A stretch of DNA of 64,000 nucleotides, from positions 320,247 through 384,246 of the forward strand of contig NZ_JASKYM010000002.1 of NCBI RefSeq assembly GCF_030131845.1, read 5' to 3'. This stretch comes from Romboutsia sedimentorum. GTDB lineage: Bacteria > Bacillota > Clostridia > Peptostreptococcales > Peptostreptococcaceae. A model generated the notes under the pieces. The model ran no database searches, was not told the origin of the DNA, and worked only from the letters and a program-made list of their open reading frames with translations. The first letter of the stretch is position 1, and each line of letters begins with the position of its first letter. This document shows, one piece after another, positions 38,099 through 47,264 of the stretch. Position numbers and translations under genes: made by a program.

Positions 38099-38193
38099 AC
38101 GGTAATGAAATAAAGAAAAAACGGTAATTAATTAAAAAAATTACCGTTAAGTAATTGACATGAATATTAACCAAGTATATTATTAAATTACCG
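38099..38193. promoter_or_regulatory. Operator/promoter region of the element's genetic switch
   Basis: The 350-bp gap between the divergent XRE genes contains ACGGTAAT at 38099 and 38121, ATTACCGT at 38140 and ATTACCG at 38187, i.e. two direct and two inverted copies. A strong rightward promoter, TTGACA (38155-38160), 17-bp spacer, TATTAT (38178-38183), sits between the third and fourth copies. This is the layout of a phage-type repressor operator; the assignment to the adjacent XRE protein is inference. The left part (37898-38090) is plain AT-rich DNA that presumably holds the leftward promoter. Confidence 0.7.
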
Positions 38194-38247
38194 AAGTGCA
38201 AGAAAAGTATAAGCACAAAAAACAAAATATATATGGGGAGTAAACAA

Positions 38248-38511
38248 ATGGGACTTAGATTACTAAAAGCAAAAAGAGCACTACTTGGATTAACTCAAAA
38301 TGAAGTAGCTAACATGATGGGGATAAATTGTAAAAGCTACAACTTTAAAGAAAATGGTAGAGTTGGATTTTCATTAGATGAAGTTATAAAAATAAGTAGT
38401 GCCCTAAACCTTAGTTTAGAGGATGTTAATGATATTTTTTTACACATAAACTTACCAAAAGGTAATAAAACTGATTTAAATTATGCTTCAAATAACTTTA
38501 AAAAAAGGTAA
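38248..38511 (+). CDS. Cro-like XRE family DNA-binding protein
   Basis: An 87-residue protein consisting mainly of one helix-turn-helix (LRLLKAKRALLGLTQNEVANMMGI..YNFKENGRVGFSLDEVIKISSALNLSLEDV). It is the first gene rightward of the switch region. Size and place match phage Cro-type regulators. I start at ATG 38248 behind GGGGAG; the frame opens at 38233 with no ribosome binding site. Confidence 0.85.
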   Translation: MGLRLLKAKRALLGLTQNEVANMMGINCKSYNFKENGRVGFSLDEVIKISSALNLSLEDVNDIFLHINLPKGNKTDLNYASNNFKKR

Positions 38512-38540
38512 GTTATTGAAAATAAGGGGGAATAGTTAAA

Positions 38541-39359
38541 ATGGAAAATTTAAGAGTATTTGCAAATAAAGAGTTTGGTCAAATTAACGTTATTTTGGTA
38601 AATAACAAAGAGTATTTTGAAGCAATAGAAATAGCACAGATTTTAGGATATTCAAATCCAAGAGATGCAGTAATTAGGTTATGTCAAAAAGAGGGGGTAG
38701 TGTTTTCAGACGTGGGGGTAGTCACAGGAAAAAGAACTGATAATACGGATATAGTTCAATACGTTAGTAAGAAATTCATAGATGAAGGTAATATGTATAG
38801 ACTTATTATGAAATCAAAATTACCAAGCGCTATAAAATTTGAAAAATGGATAATGGATGAAGTTATACCAAGTATAAGAAAAAATGATGTATATATGAGT
38901 GATGATGTTATCAATAAAACTTTGCAAGACCCAGATTTTATAATACAAATGGCAACTAAGCTTAAAGAGGAAAAGCAGCAACGAGCCTTGGCACAACAAA
39001 GAGCACAAATTTTAGAAAATACTATAACACTAGATAAACCATATACAAACTTTGGGAGGAGTATAGCAGCTTCATGTGATGCAATAACTATAGGTCAGTT
39101 TGCTAAGGTCCTTAATAACAATAATATAATGATTGGAAGAAACAGACTTTTTAGCTTTTTAAGAGAACAGGGATATCTTATTAAAAGTGGTAAAGAGAAG
39201 AATATGCCAAAGCAAGCTTATGTTGAGCAAGGATTATTTAAAGTATCTGAAAGTGTAGTAAATACTATGGAAGGAGAAATTCTTTCAACTACAACACTTG
39301 TAACTGGAAAAGGGCAAATGTATTTTTTAGAAATTCTAGAAATCCTATTTATAAACTAA
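38541..39359 (+). CDS. Phage antirepressor (BRO-N and KilAC domains)
   Basis: A 272-residue protein with an N-terminal BRO domain (FGQINVILVNNKEYFEAIEIAQILGYSNPRDAV, about residues 12-44) and a C-terminal KilAC antirepressor domain (FAKVLNNNNIMIGRNRLFSFLREQGYL). Such proteins inactivate prophage repressors during induction. It lies 29 bp after the Cro-like gene; ribosome binding site AAGGGGGAA. This is clear evidence for the phage ancestry of the element. Confidence 0.92.
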   Translation: MENLRVFANKEFGQINVILVNNKEYFEAIEIAQILGYSNPRDAVIRLCQKEGVVFSDVGVVTGKRTDNTDIVQYVSKKFIDEGNMYRLIMKSKLPSAIKFEKWIMDEVIPSIRKNDVYMSDDVINKTLQDPDFIIQMATKLKEEKQQRALAQQRAQILENTITLDKPYTNFGRSIAASCDAITIGQFAKVLNNNNIMIGRNRLFSFLREQGYLIKSGKEKNMPKQAYVEQGLFKVSESVVNTMEGEILSTTTLVTGKGQMYFLEILEILFIN

Positions 39360-39423
39360 ATTAAGTGTTTATGTATAGGACAAATTTAATACCTCATAAG
39401 TTTAAATATGAGGAGGGGAAGCT

Positions 39424-39591
39424 ATGATAGAAAGAGTTACGCTCGTTGAAGGAAAAAAAGTAAAGAGAGTTGTTGAAGTATTTGAAGATGAAAGACATGT
39501 AGAAGCTTTAAAGTCTAGAGCAACTTTGATAATGCTTAAAAATAGATTAGAAGAAATTATGAAAGATAAGGATAAAGCTGAAAGTACATAA
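39424..39591 (+). CDS. Small hypothetical protein
   Basis: A 55-residue, charged protein (MIERVTLVEGKKVKRVVEVF..., ending KDKDKAEST) with a strong GAGGAGGGGAAG ribosome binding site ahead of its ATG. It looks like an N-terminal beta-hairpin followed by one helix. I do not recognise it; small genes of this type are common next to phage antirepressors. Confidence 0.65.
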   Translation: MIERVTLVEGKKVKRVVEVFEDERHVEALKSRATLIMLKNRLEEIMKDKDKAEST

Positions 39592-39599
39592 ATACAGTT

Positions 39600-39744
39600 T
39601 ATGAAACTAAAGATATGCCAAAAGTTGATTGGTTTAAGCTTATCCTGGGGATAGAAAGATTACTTTGAAAAATTAAAAAAAGAACACCATGAGATAGTAG
39701 AGAAATACTTGAAAGCTACTATATCAACAGTGTTTAGAAATTAG
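39600..39744 (+). pseudogene. Possible remnant of a phage early gene
   Basis: One frame ends in DYFEKLKKEHHEIVEKYLKATI before a TAG at 39742-39744, a plausible helical C-terminus. It has no start, and an in-frame stop lies just upstream. It may be decayed coding DNA or chance. Confidence 0.3.
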
Positions 39745-39991
39745 AAAATAAATTTACAGCTAGTACTATAATTGTGGAAGCCAGTATTATACCAGTTAGG
39801 ATCAACGTAAAGTCTACCTTGCCAGTTTTTTTATAATTAGCCAGAGATTTATTTATATCAGGAATCCAAGCGATAAGAACTCCAAGTTGTAGAAATATGG
39901 GATTATAAAAAAATAAATATGAAATAAGAAACATAAGTCCTACTACCGTAAATATAGTGAACTTACCATCCATAGAAAAGAATTTTTTCAA
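39734..39991 (-). CDS. Small membrane protein
   Basis: An 85-residue protein with two or three hydrophobic segments (FTIFTVVGLMFLISYLFFY, IFLQLGVLIAWI, LILTGIILASTIIVLAV). The start is TTG, 8 bp after a perfect AGGAGG on the minus strand. It runs against the surrounding early genes, which is often seen for lysogeny-expressed accessory genes in prophages. No family recognised. Confidence 0.7.
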   Translation of the reverse strand: MKKFFSMDGKFTIFTVVGLMFLISYLFFYNPIFLQLGVLIAWIPDINKSLANYKKTGKVDFTLILTGIILASTIIVLAVNLFSNF

Positions 39992-40236
39992 AGTAAAACC
40001 TCCTATAAGTTAATAATTTAATTATAGGGTTAATTTACAATTTTTACAATAAAGAAGATAAAAGCAATGGCATAGCTTTAAATTAAAGTTATGCTTATAT
40101 GTGCTCAATTTGGACAAGCTTACTTAAATATAAGGTGAATGAAGTGTTATATATTATTAGTTAAAAATATAGAAGATGATAAAGTAGTTTTAAATTAAGA
40201 GTTGTGTAATTCATAATAAAAGTAGGGGGATTTAAT

Positions 40237-41205
40237 ATGGCAGTTTACAGACATATACATATAGATTATTGGCAAGACGGTTTTGTTTTAGATTTAACAC
40301 CAGAGGAGAAGTATTTCTACATTTATTTAATGACTAATAGTAAGACAAGTCAATGTGGAATTTATGAGCTTCCTAAAAGAATTATAGAAACTGAAACTGG
40401 ATATAACAGAGAAACTGTAGAAAAGTTACTTAAGAGGTTTGAGGATTATAAAAAGATTGTTTACTGTGAAGGTAGCAAAGAGATATTTTTGGTCAATTGG
40501 ATTAAGCATAATAAAATTGCAAGTCCTAAAGTTAAAAAATGTATTGAAAAGGAACTTTCAAATGTTAAAAGCAAAGAACTTATAAATCTATTTTTGATAG
40601 AGTGTGATAAGTATAGATACAGTATGGATGATTATATTAAAAATTTAAATACCACTATGGATAGGGTATCTATACCCATACGTGAAGTTGATTTCAATTT
40701 AGAGGACCACTATAGGGAAAAAGAAAAACAAAAAGAAGAAGAAAAATATAAAGAAAAAGAAAAACAAAAACTGTGTGATGATTTAGATTATAAAGATAAC
40801 TATAAAAATGGTGAAGAAAATAGTATAGGTAAGTTTAAATTATTATATGAACAAAATGTAGGGTTGATAAATGGAATTGTAGCACAGTGGTTAATAGAAT
40901 TGTGTGAGACTATAGATTATAAATTATTCAAACGAGCTATAGAAATTGCTACTGATAAAGGCAAGTGCAATAAAGGATATATTAATGGGATTTTAAGACA
41001 ATGGAGTGATAATAACATAACTTGTATAGATGATTTGTGTGCCTTTGAGGTAGGTTTGAAAAATAGGGGTGATAGTGATGGAAAGTATAAATGTGAGCCT
41101 ACAAAATCTAAATATGCCAGAGAGCTTGAAGATGAGGATGAAGGACTTTATAGAAAACCAACAGATGAAGAAATTGAAGCAGTCAAAAGAAAGTTTGAAT
41201 TGTAA
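40237..41205 (+). CDS. DnaD-like replication initiation protein (phage replisome organizer)
   Basis: A 322-residue protein. The N-terminal 100 residues (YRHIHIDYWQDGFVLDLTPEEKYFYIYLMTN..QCGIYELPKRIIETETGY) match the phage replisome organizer N-terminal winged-helix domain. After a Lys/Glu-rich linker with KEKEKQK repeats, the C-terminal region (FKLLYEQNVGLINGIVAQWLIELCETI..GYINGILRQWSDNNI) is a DnaB/DnaD-type domain. It probably recognises an origin within or near this gene and recruits the loader encoded next. Overlaps the next gene by 128 bp. Confidence 0.85.
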   Translation: MAVYRHIHIDYWQDGFVLDLTPEEKYFYIYLMTNSKTSQCGIYELPKRIIETETGYNRETVEKLLKRFEDYKKIVYCEGSKEIFLVNWIKHNKIASPKVKKCIEKELSNVKSKELINLFLIECDKYRYSMDDYIKNLNTTMDRVSIPIREVDFNLEDHYREKEKQKEEEKYKEKEKQKLCDDLDYKDNYKNGEENSIGKFKLLYEQNVGLINGIVAQWLIELCETIDYKLFKRAIEIATDKGKCNKGYINGILRQWSDNNITCIDDLCAFEVGLKNRGDSDGKYKCEPTKSKYARELEDEDEGLYRKPTDEEIEAVKRKFEL

Positions 41206-41893
41206 AGAATTAAGTTATAGTGAGTATAGGTGTGATAAGTGTAGAGATTTGACTTTTATTATAGATGATGGAGTAGCTTTTCCTTGTGAGTGTAGGGCGG
41301 TTAGGGAAGCTGACGATATTTTAAAAAAGAGTGGGGTGAGTTTTGAGTTTAGGAAAAAGAGGTTTGATAATTTTAATTATGATTATGATGTTCAGACTGT
41401 AAGTGCTTATGGGAAGGCAATTAATTATGTTAAGGATTTTAAAAGTATTGAGGGCAGTTGTAATAATTCTATTATTTTTATGGGGCAGGTGGGTAGTGGT
41501 AAGACTCACTTAAGTCTTGCTATTGCTAATGAACTTATGGATGATGGTGTGGGTGTTTTGTATATGAGTTATAGGGATGTTATAACTAGGGTTAAGCAAA
41601 ATATTATGGATGAGGTTTATTATCATAGGGTGATGAATAGGTACAAGAATGCTAGGGTGCTTTTAATTGATGATTTGTTTAAGGGGAAGCTGAGTTCTAG
41701 TGATATTAATATTATGTTTGAGATTGTTAATTACAGATATTTTAATAATTTGCCTGTGGTAGTTAGTACGGAGAAGGGGTTTGAGGAGTTGATTGATATT
41801 GATGAAGCTGTGGGGAGTAGATTAGTTGAGATGTGTAGTGGGCGCTTGGTTGAGATTAAGGGGAAGAGGTTGAATTATAGGATATATGGATAA
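41078..41893 (+). CDS. DnaC-like helicase loader (ATP-binding)
   Basis: A 271-residue AAA+ protein. A CDKC..FPCEC zinc-knuckle pattern (about residues 52-70) precedes Walker A GQVGSGKTHLSLAIANEL (about 136-153) and Walker B VLLIDDLFK. It fits phage DnaC/DnaI loaders that bring the replicative helicase to DnaD-bound origins. Codons from about 41210 on favour G and T in the third position (GGG, AGG, GTT), unlike neighbouring genes. I start it at ATG 41078; GTG 41069 is an alternative. A fragment of a related copy lies at the end of the CRISPR array. Confidence 0.88.
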   Translation: MESINVSLQNLNMPESLKMRMKDFIENQQMKKLKQSKESLNCKELSYSEYRCDKCRDLTFIIDDGVAFPCECRAVREADDILKKSGVSFEFRKKRFDNFNYDYDVQTVSAYGKAINYVKDFKSIEGSCNNSIIFMGQVGSGKTHLSLAIANELMDDGVGVLYMSYRDVITRVKQNIMDEVYYHRVMNRYKNARVLLIDDLFKGKLSSSDINIMFEIVNYRYFNNLPVVVSTEKGFEELIDIDEAVGSRLVEMCSGRLVEIKGKRLNYRIYG

Positions 41894-41938
41894 ATAGTGT
41901 AGTATTATAGGTGGTTTTATACATCTGAAAGAATTTTT

Positions 41939-41947
41939 TGCTATAAT
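41939..41947 (+). promoter_or_regulatory. Possible extended -10 promoter upstream of cas9
   Basis: TG-C-TATAAT at 41939-41947 with no good -35. A transcript from here would cross the tracrRNA gene in antisense and meet its two-way terminator stem before reaching cas9, so its use is doubtful. Confidence 0.35.
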
Positions 41948-41957
41948 TAAATTATAA

Positions 41958-42080
41958 AATAAAAAAAGTTGCTTTTCGAAGCAACTTTTTAATCCTCTAA
42001 AGGATGGTCTTAATAAAAAGACAATTAGTCTAAAGACTTATTTTAACTTTGTTATGTTATTTTAGATGGTATTAACATCT
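41958..42080 (-). ncRNA. tracrRNA of the type II-A system
   Basis: Read on the minus strand from about 42080. The anti-repeat at 42050-42075 is the exact complement of 25 bases of the CRISPR repeat (GTTATGTTATTTTAGATGGTATTAA core; key part GTTATGTTATTTTAG). It is followed by the lower stem and nexus CAAAGTTAAAATAAGTC, where S. pyogenes has CAAGTTAAAATAAGGC, then two further stem regions. It ends in the terminator AAAGTTGCTTTTCGAAGCAACTTTTTTT (41962-41990; stem GTTGCTT/AAGCAAC). It pairs with pre-crRNA for RNase III processing and Cas9 loading. Length about 120 nt; ends are predictions. Confidence 0.92.
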
Positions 42081-42086
42081 ACTAAT

Positions 42087-42115
42087 ATTATATTACTTTT
42101 AAAAGGGGAGTGCAA
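42087..42115 (-). promoter_or_regulatory. tracrRNA promoter, overlapping the cas9 leader
   Basis: On the minus strand: TTGCAC (42110-42115), 17-bp spacer, TATAAT (42087-42092), about 7 bp before the predicted tracrRNA start. The -35 lies between the cas9 ribosome binding site and its start codon. Confidence 0.8.
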
Positions 42116-42120
42116 GTAAA

Positions 42121-45100
42121 TTGAATAAAAATTACAATATAGGGCTAGACATAGGTACACATTCTGTTGGATGGGCAGTGACAGATGATGATTATAATTT
42201 ATTAAAGTTCAAAAAGAAGAATATGTGGGGAGTTCGTTTATTTGATGAAGGAGAAACGGCAGAAGCTAGAAGAATAAATAGATGTAGTAGAAGAAGACTT
42301 AATAGAAGAAGAGAAAGAATAGTTTTACTGCAACAGTTATTAGGTAAAGAAATAGAAAAAGTAGATAAATCATTTTTTATAAGGTTAAAAGAGTCTTTTT
42401 TAAATTTAGATGATAGACAAGATACAGTAAATAAATCAAATTTATTTGTAGGTGAAAATTACTCAGATAAAGAATATTATGAACAATATCCCTCTATATA
42501 TCATTTAAGAGAATCACTTATAGAAAATCCTGAAAAAAGAGATATAAGATTAGTGTATCTTGCACTACATCATATAATTAAATACAGAGGAAATTTCCTT
42601 TATGAAGGGCAAAATTTTGAAAATATTACAGATAATATATCAGAAACTATGCAAGAGCTAATAGAGGAAGTACGTAGATTAGAAATAGCAGATATAAAAT
42701 TAACTACAAAACAAATACAGGATATAGTAGCAGATAAAAATAGTAGTAGGCAAAAGAAAGTAGACTTATTAATTAATAATGATAAACTAGCTAAAAATGA
42801 GCTGAAAAATATATTTAATGGAGTAGTTGGCCTAAAAGTAGATTTGAGAAAAATATTTAAAGACATAGTGTTTGATGAAGAAATTAGCTTTAAGTTTTCT
42901 GATGATGATATAGAGGAAAAAATGGATAAAGCAAGTGTTATATTAGGGGCTGATTGTATTTTGCTTGAAATAATGCAAAAAATATATAGTTGGTCAGTGC
43001 TTGGAAGTATATTAAATAAACATAAGTATATATCTTGTGCAAAGGCTGATTCTTTTGAAAAATATAAAACAGAATTAAGTATGATAAAGAAATTAGTACT
43101 TCATTATGATTATAAATTATATAATGAAATATTTAAATCTAAAGAAGAAGGAGCTAACTACCAAACTTACATAAAAAATAAAGATAAAAGTATTAAAAAT
43201 AAGACAGCAAAAGAACTATTTTATAATAAAGTTAAGCTATTTATTGAGAATAACCTAGAGGATAAGTACTTGATACAAGAAAAGAAAGATATTTTAAAAA
43301 AAATTGAGAATGATAATTTCTTAATTATACAAAATACGAAAGATAATTCATCTATACCATATCAATTAAATGAATTAGAACTTATAAAAATATTGGAAAA
43401 TCAGAGTAAACACTACACTGATATAGAAAAAAATAAAGATAAAATATTAAAACTTCTAAATTTTAGAGTACCTTATTATGTAGGACCATTAAATGAAAAA
43501 AGTGAATTTGCTTGGGTTCAAAGGGTAAAAGGCATGGAAAATGAGAAAATCTATCCTTGGAATATGCATAAAATAGTAGACATAGATGCTTCAGCAGAAA
43601 AGTTTATAAAAAGAATGACTAATAAATGTAGTTATATATTAAAAGAAGATGTATTACCTAGAAATGCATTATTGTTTTGTGACTATATGTATTATAACGA
43701 AATAAATAAGATAAGAGTTAATGGTAAAAAATTAGATAAAGAGCATAAAGAAGATCTAAGAGAAAAAGAATTTTTAAGAAAAAAAACAGTATCAGAAAAG
43801 GATATAGCAAATTGGTACAAAAATAATCACCAAACTATATCTGGAGAATGCAAAGTAGAGGGACTACAAGGAGATAAAAAAGCTGCATCATCATTAGCGC
43901 CATACATAGATTTTATAAATATATTTGGTGAGGTAAATTCGTCTAATAGTAAAATGATAGAAAATATTATAGAGTGGATAACTGTATTTGAAGATAAAAA
44001 GATAGTGGAAAGTAAAATAAGTAAAGAGTATCCTCAAATCGCTGTAGATGAAGTCATAATGAAGAAAATAAAGAAATTAAAATACAAAGGATGGAGTAGA
44101 CTTTCTAGGAAACTTTTAAATGAAATATATACTGTAGATTCATATCAAAGAAAAGAAACCATAATAGCTATTTTAAAAGAAAGTAATCTAAACTTTATGC
44201 AAATTATAAATGACAAAAAACTAGGATTTGATAAGAAAATAAAAGAAGAAAATAAATTAAAAGATACATCTAAAATAACTTATGATAATTTAATAAAAGA
44301 TTTGCAAGGTTCACCTAAAATTAAAAGAGGCATATGGCAAAGTATAAAAATAATTGAGGAGATAGTAAAAATAAATGGTGGCTATCCTAAAAATATATTT
44401 ATAGAATTTGCAAGAGAAGATGGAGAGTCTAGAAGAACTAATACTAAGAAAAATAAACTAGAAAAATTATATGCACAGCTAGCTAGTATAGAAAAAGGTT
44501 ACATAAATGAAGATGCACAAAAACTATTGAAAAATAAAAATACAACTGTAGATAATAAGAGAAAGCAATTATACTTCATGCAGCTTGGTAAGTGTATGTA
44601 TACAGGAGAACCATTAGAATTCAGCAATCTTAATTTATACGAAACAGACCATATTATATATCAGTCTCTAATAAAAGATGATAGTATAGATAACTTAGTT
44701 TTAGTTAAAAAGATTGAAAATCAAAATAGATCTAATCAAGTTATGCCAGCTAAATTTGTACATAAGAATATTCAAATTTGGTGGGAATACTTAAAAGATA
44801 AAGGACTTATAAGTAGTAAAAAGTATAATAACTTAACAAAGCGTGAATTAAATGGATATGAGGAACAAGGATTTATAAATAGACAATTAGTTGAAACTAG
44901 ACAAATATCAAAACATGTAACTAATATATTAATAAATTGCTATGAAAAAGAAGGAACAAAGGTAGTCCCAGTAAAGGCTAATTTAGTAGATGACTTTAGA
45001 AAACAGTTTGATATATATAAAAATAGAGAAACAAACGATTACCATCATGCAAAAGATGCATTTGTTACAAGTGTAATAGGAAACTATATACTAAATAGAT

Positions 45101-46074
45101 TTCCTAGTTTAGAAAAAGAATTTGTATATGATGAGTATAAGAAATATAAGTCATATGACAACAATAGAATGAATAGATATGGGTTTATTTTAGGTTCAAT
45201 GAACAATACATACAAAAAAGATGAAAGAATAATGTGGAAAGAAAATGAATCTATAAATAAGATAAAGAAACAGTTAAATTACAAGGATTGTAATATTACA
45301 AAAAGAGTTTGTGAAAATAAAGGGGAATTATTTAATATAACAATAAGACCTAAAATAAAAGAAAACAAAAAAGTAAAAAATCCGATTCCTATAAAAAATA
45401 ATTTAGACCCTAAAAAGTATGGATATTATGAAAGTGAAAAGATTGCATATTCATCAATAATACAACATAAGAAAAACAATAAAATAGTTAAATCTTTAGT
45501 TGAAGTTCCGATTAGATATAGTAATCAAATTGGCAATTCAAATGAAAAGCTTAAATATTATTTTGAAAATGTTAAAAAAATAGAAGATGTAAAGATAATT
45601 AAAAGTAAAGTATTTAAAAATCAATTATTTAAAACTGAACAAGGGCTATTTTATTTAGCTTCAACAACAGAATGGCACAATGCAAAGCAATTACTCCTTA
45701 GCAAAAACTATGAAGAGATAGTTTATAAGATGAATAATAATAAATATAGTAAAGAAATTAGTGATGAACAATTAATAAATTTATATGAAAATATAATAGA
45801 AAAAATAGATGAACATTACAAGATATATTCTAATGTAATAAAAAAAATAAAAGCTAAAAAAGATATATTTGTAGAATTATCAAAAGAAGATAAAGTAAAA
45901 TTAATTATACAATTATTAAATCTAACAAAAGCAAATGCTCAAAAGGGTGATATGAGATTAATTGAAGAATCAAAAGAATTCGGGAAATTAAATGGAAAAA
46001 ATATGAAAATAGAAGATACGACATTTATATATCCATCAATAACAGGACTTTTTGTAAGGGAGGAAAGATACTAA
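42121..46074 (+). CDS. cas9: Cas9 endonuclease, type II-A
   Basis: A 1,317-residue Cas9, slightly shorter than S. pyogenes Cas9 (1,368). All catalytic parts are present: RuvC-I GLDIGTHSVGWA with D10, the arginine-rich bridge helix RRINRCSRRRLNRRRER (about residues 53-69), RuvC-II IEFARED with E762, HNH ETDHIIYQS with H844, and RuvC-III YHHAKDAF with H976 and D979. It cuts DNA guided by crRNA-tracrRNA. The start is TTG at 42121, ten bases after AAAAGGGGAG; no in-frame ATG is better placed. cas1 follows three bases after the stop. PAM preference cannot be read from sequence alone. Confidence 0.98.
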   Translation: MNKNYNIGLDIGTHSVGWAVTDDDYNLLKFKKKNMWGVRLFDEGETAEARRINRCSRRRLNRRRERIVLLQQLLGKEIEKVDKSFFIRLKESFLNLDDRQDTVNKSNLFVGENYSDKEYYEQYPSIYHLRESLIENPEKRDIRLVYLALHHIIKYRGNFLYEGQNFENITDNISETMQELIEEVRRLEIADIKLTTKQIQDIVADKNSSRQKKVDLLINNDKLAKNELKNIFNGVVGLKVDLRKIFKDIVFDEEISFKFSDDDIEEKMDKASVILGADCILLEIMQKIYSWSVLGSILNKHKYISCAKADSFEKYKTELSMIKKLVLHYDYKLYNEIFKSKEEGANYQTYIKNKDKSIKNKTAKELFYNKVKLFIENNLEDKYLIQEKKDILKKIENDNFLIIQNTKDNSSIPYQLNELELIKILENQSKHYTDIEKNKDKILKLLNFRVPYYVGPLNEKSEFAWVQRVKGMENEKIYPWNMHKIVDIDASAEKFIKRMTNKCSYILKEDVLPRNALLFCDYMYYNEINKIRVNGKKLDKEHKEDLREKEFLRKKTVSEKDIANWYKNNHQTISGECKVEGLQGDKKAASSLAPYIDFINIFGEVNSSNSKMIENIIEWITVFEDKKIVESKISKEYPQIAVDEVIMKKIKKLKYKGWSRLSRKLLNEIYTVDSYQRKETIIAILKESNLNFMQIINDKKLGFDKKIKEENKLKDTSKITYDNLIKDLQGSPKIKRGIWQSIKIIEEIVKINGGYPKNIFIEFAREDGESRRTNTKKNKLEKLYAQLASIEKGYINEDAQKLLKNKNTTVDNKRKQLYFMQLGKCMYTGEPLEFSNLNLYETDHIIYQSLIKDDSIDNLVLVKKIENQNRSNQVMPAKFVHKNIQIWWEYLKDKGLISSKKYNNLTKRELNGYEEQGFINRQLVETRQISKHVTNILINCYEKEGTKVVPVKANLVDDFRKQFDIYKNRETNDYHHAKDAFVTSVIGNYILNRFPSLEKEFVYDEYKKYKSYDNNRMNRYGFILGSMNNTYKKDERIMWKENESINKIKKQLNYKDCNITKRVCENKGELFNITIRPKIKENKKVKNPIPIKNNLDPKKYGYYESEKIAYSSIIQHKKNNKIVKSLVEVPIRYSNQIGNSNEKLKYYFENVKKIEDVKIIKSKVFKNQLFKTEQGLFYLASTTEWHNAKQLLLSKNYEEIVYKMNNNKYSKEISDEQLINLYENIIEKIDEHYKIYSNVIKKIKAKKDIFVELSKEDKVKLIIQLLNLTKANAQKGDMRLIEESKEFGKLNGKNMKIEDTTFIYPSITGLFVREERY

Positions 46075-46077
46075 GTT

Positions 46078-46947
46078 ATGAGTTGGAGAACTGTTGTAAT
46101 ATCTAATAAATGTAAGTTAAGCTATAAAAATAATTATTTACTAGTAAGAAATGAAAATATAAATATGATTCATTTATCAGAAATAAATACCTTAGTAATA
46201 GATACAACTCTTGTATCTATTACTGCCACTTTACTGTGTGAATTAATGTCTAAGAAAATAAAAGTAATATTTTGTGATGAAAGACATAATCCAAAGGGAG
46301 AGATAGTACAGTATTATGGATGTCATAACACTAGTAAAAAAATAATGTCACAAATAAAATGGAAAAATACTATAAAGGATAAAATATGGACAGAGGTTAT
46401 AAAACAAAAAATAAATAACCAAAGCTTTATACTAAAAAAGAATGAAAAAGAAAACGGGGACAAACTATTAGAATACGCAAAAGAAATTCAATGTGGAGAT
46501 AAAACAGATAGAGAAGGGCACAGTGCTAAAGTATATTTTAATAGCTTATTTGGTATGGATTTTACCAGAGATAATAGTAGTGAAATTAACTCAGCTCTAG
46601 ATTATGGATATTCTATTTTATTATCTAGTTTTAATAAGGAAATAGTAGCTAATGGATATTTAACTCAACTTGGAATACATCATAAAAATGAATTTAATTA
46701 TTTTAATTTGTCATCAGATTTAATGGAGCCATTTAGACCAGTAGTTGATGATATTGTTTATCTAAATAAGGAAAAATATTTTGATAAAGATTTTAAGCTG
46801 AAATTAATTGATATCTTAAACACTAAGTTAAAAATAAACAACGGAAATTATTATTTATCAAATGCTATATCACTATATATTAATAGTATTATAAAGGCAT
46901 TGGAATCTAGTGATATAGATCAAATTTTAAAGGTGGAGGTGCTATGA
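46078..46947 (+). CDS. cas1: CRISPR-associated integrase Cas1
   Basis: A 289-residue Cas1 of the type II branch. The N-terminal beta domain begins MSWRTVVISNKCKLSYKNNYL. Catalytic residues are visible: E in DREGHSAKVYFNSLFG (about residue 144), H in LTQLGIHHKNEFNYFNLSSDLMEPFRP (about 197-223) with the following D/E. With Cas2 it inserts new spacers at the leader end. It starts three bases after the cas9 stop and overlaps cas2 by four. Confidence 0.97.
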   Translation: MSWRTVVISNKCKLSYKNNYLLVRNENINMIHLSEINTLVIDTTLVSITATLLCELMSKKIKVIFCDERHNPKGEIVQYYGCHNTSKKIMSQIKWKNTIKDKIWTEVIKQKINNQSFILKKNEKENGDKLLEYAKEIQCGDKTDREGHSAKVYFNSLFGMDFTRDNSSEINSALDYGYSILLSSFNKEIVANGYLTQLGIHHKNEFNYFNLSSDLMEPFRPVVDDIVYLNKEKYFDKDFKLKLIDILNTKLKINNGNYYLSNAISLYINSIIKALESSDIDQILKVEVL

Positions 46948-47264
46948 GTTACAGATATATGAGAGTAATTATATTTTTTGATTTGCCAAGTACAACCTAT
47001 GAAGAACGTAAAAGCTACACTAAATTTAGAAAGTTTTTACTTAACGAAGGTTTTATAATGATGCAAGAATCTGTTTATAGTAAAATTGCATTAAATTCTA
47101 CAACATCTAAACTTATACAAGATAGGGTTAGAAAAAATAAAGCTCCAAAGGGTATTATACAAATGATGGTTATTACAGAAAAACAGTTTGCAGGAATAGA
47201 ATATGTTATAGGAAATAATCAAAATAATGTATTAGATAATACCAAAAGGCTGGTGGTATTTTGA
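46944..47264 (+). CDS. cas2: CRISPR-associated protein Cas2
   Basis: A 106-residue Cas2 with the ferredoxin-like start RYMRVIIFFDLPSTTYEERK, where the aspartate of FFDLP is the conserved family residue, then the FRKFLLNEGFIMMQESVYSKI core. It forms the structural centre of the Cas1-Cas2 adaptation complex. Four-base overlaps with cas1 and csn2 imply translational coupling. Confidence 0.96.
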   Translation: MSYRYMRVIIFFDLPSTTYEERKSYTKFRKFLLNEGFIMMQESVYSKIALNSTTSKLIQDRVRKNKAPKGIIQMMVITEKQFAGIEYVIGNNQNNVLDNTKRLVVF

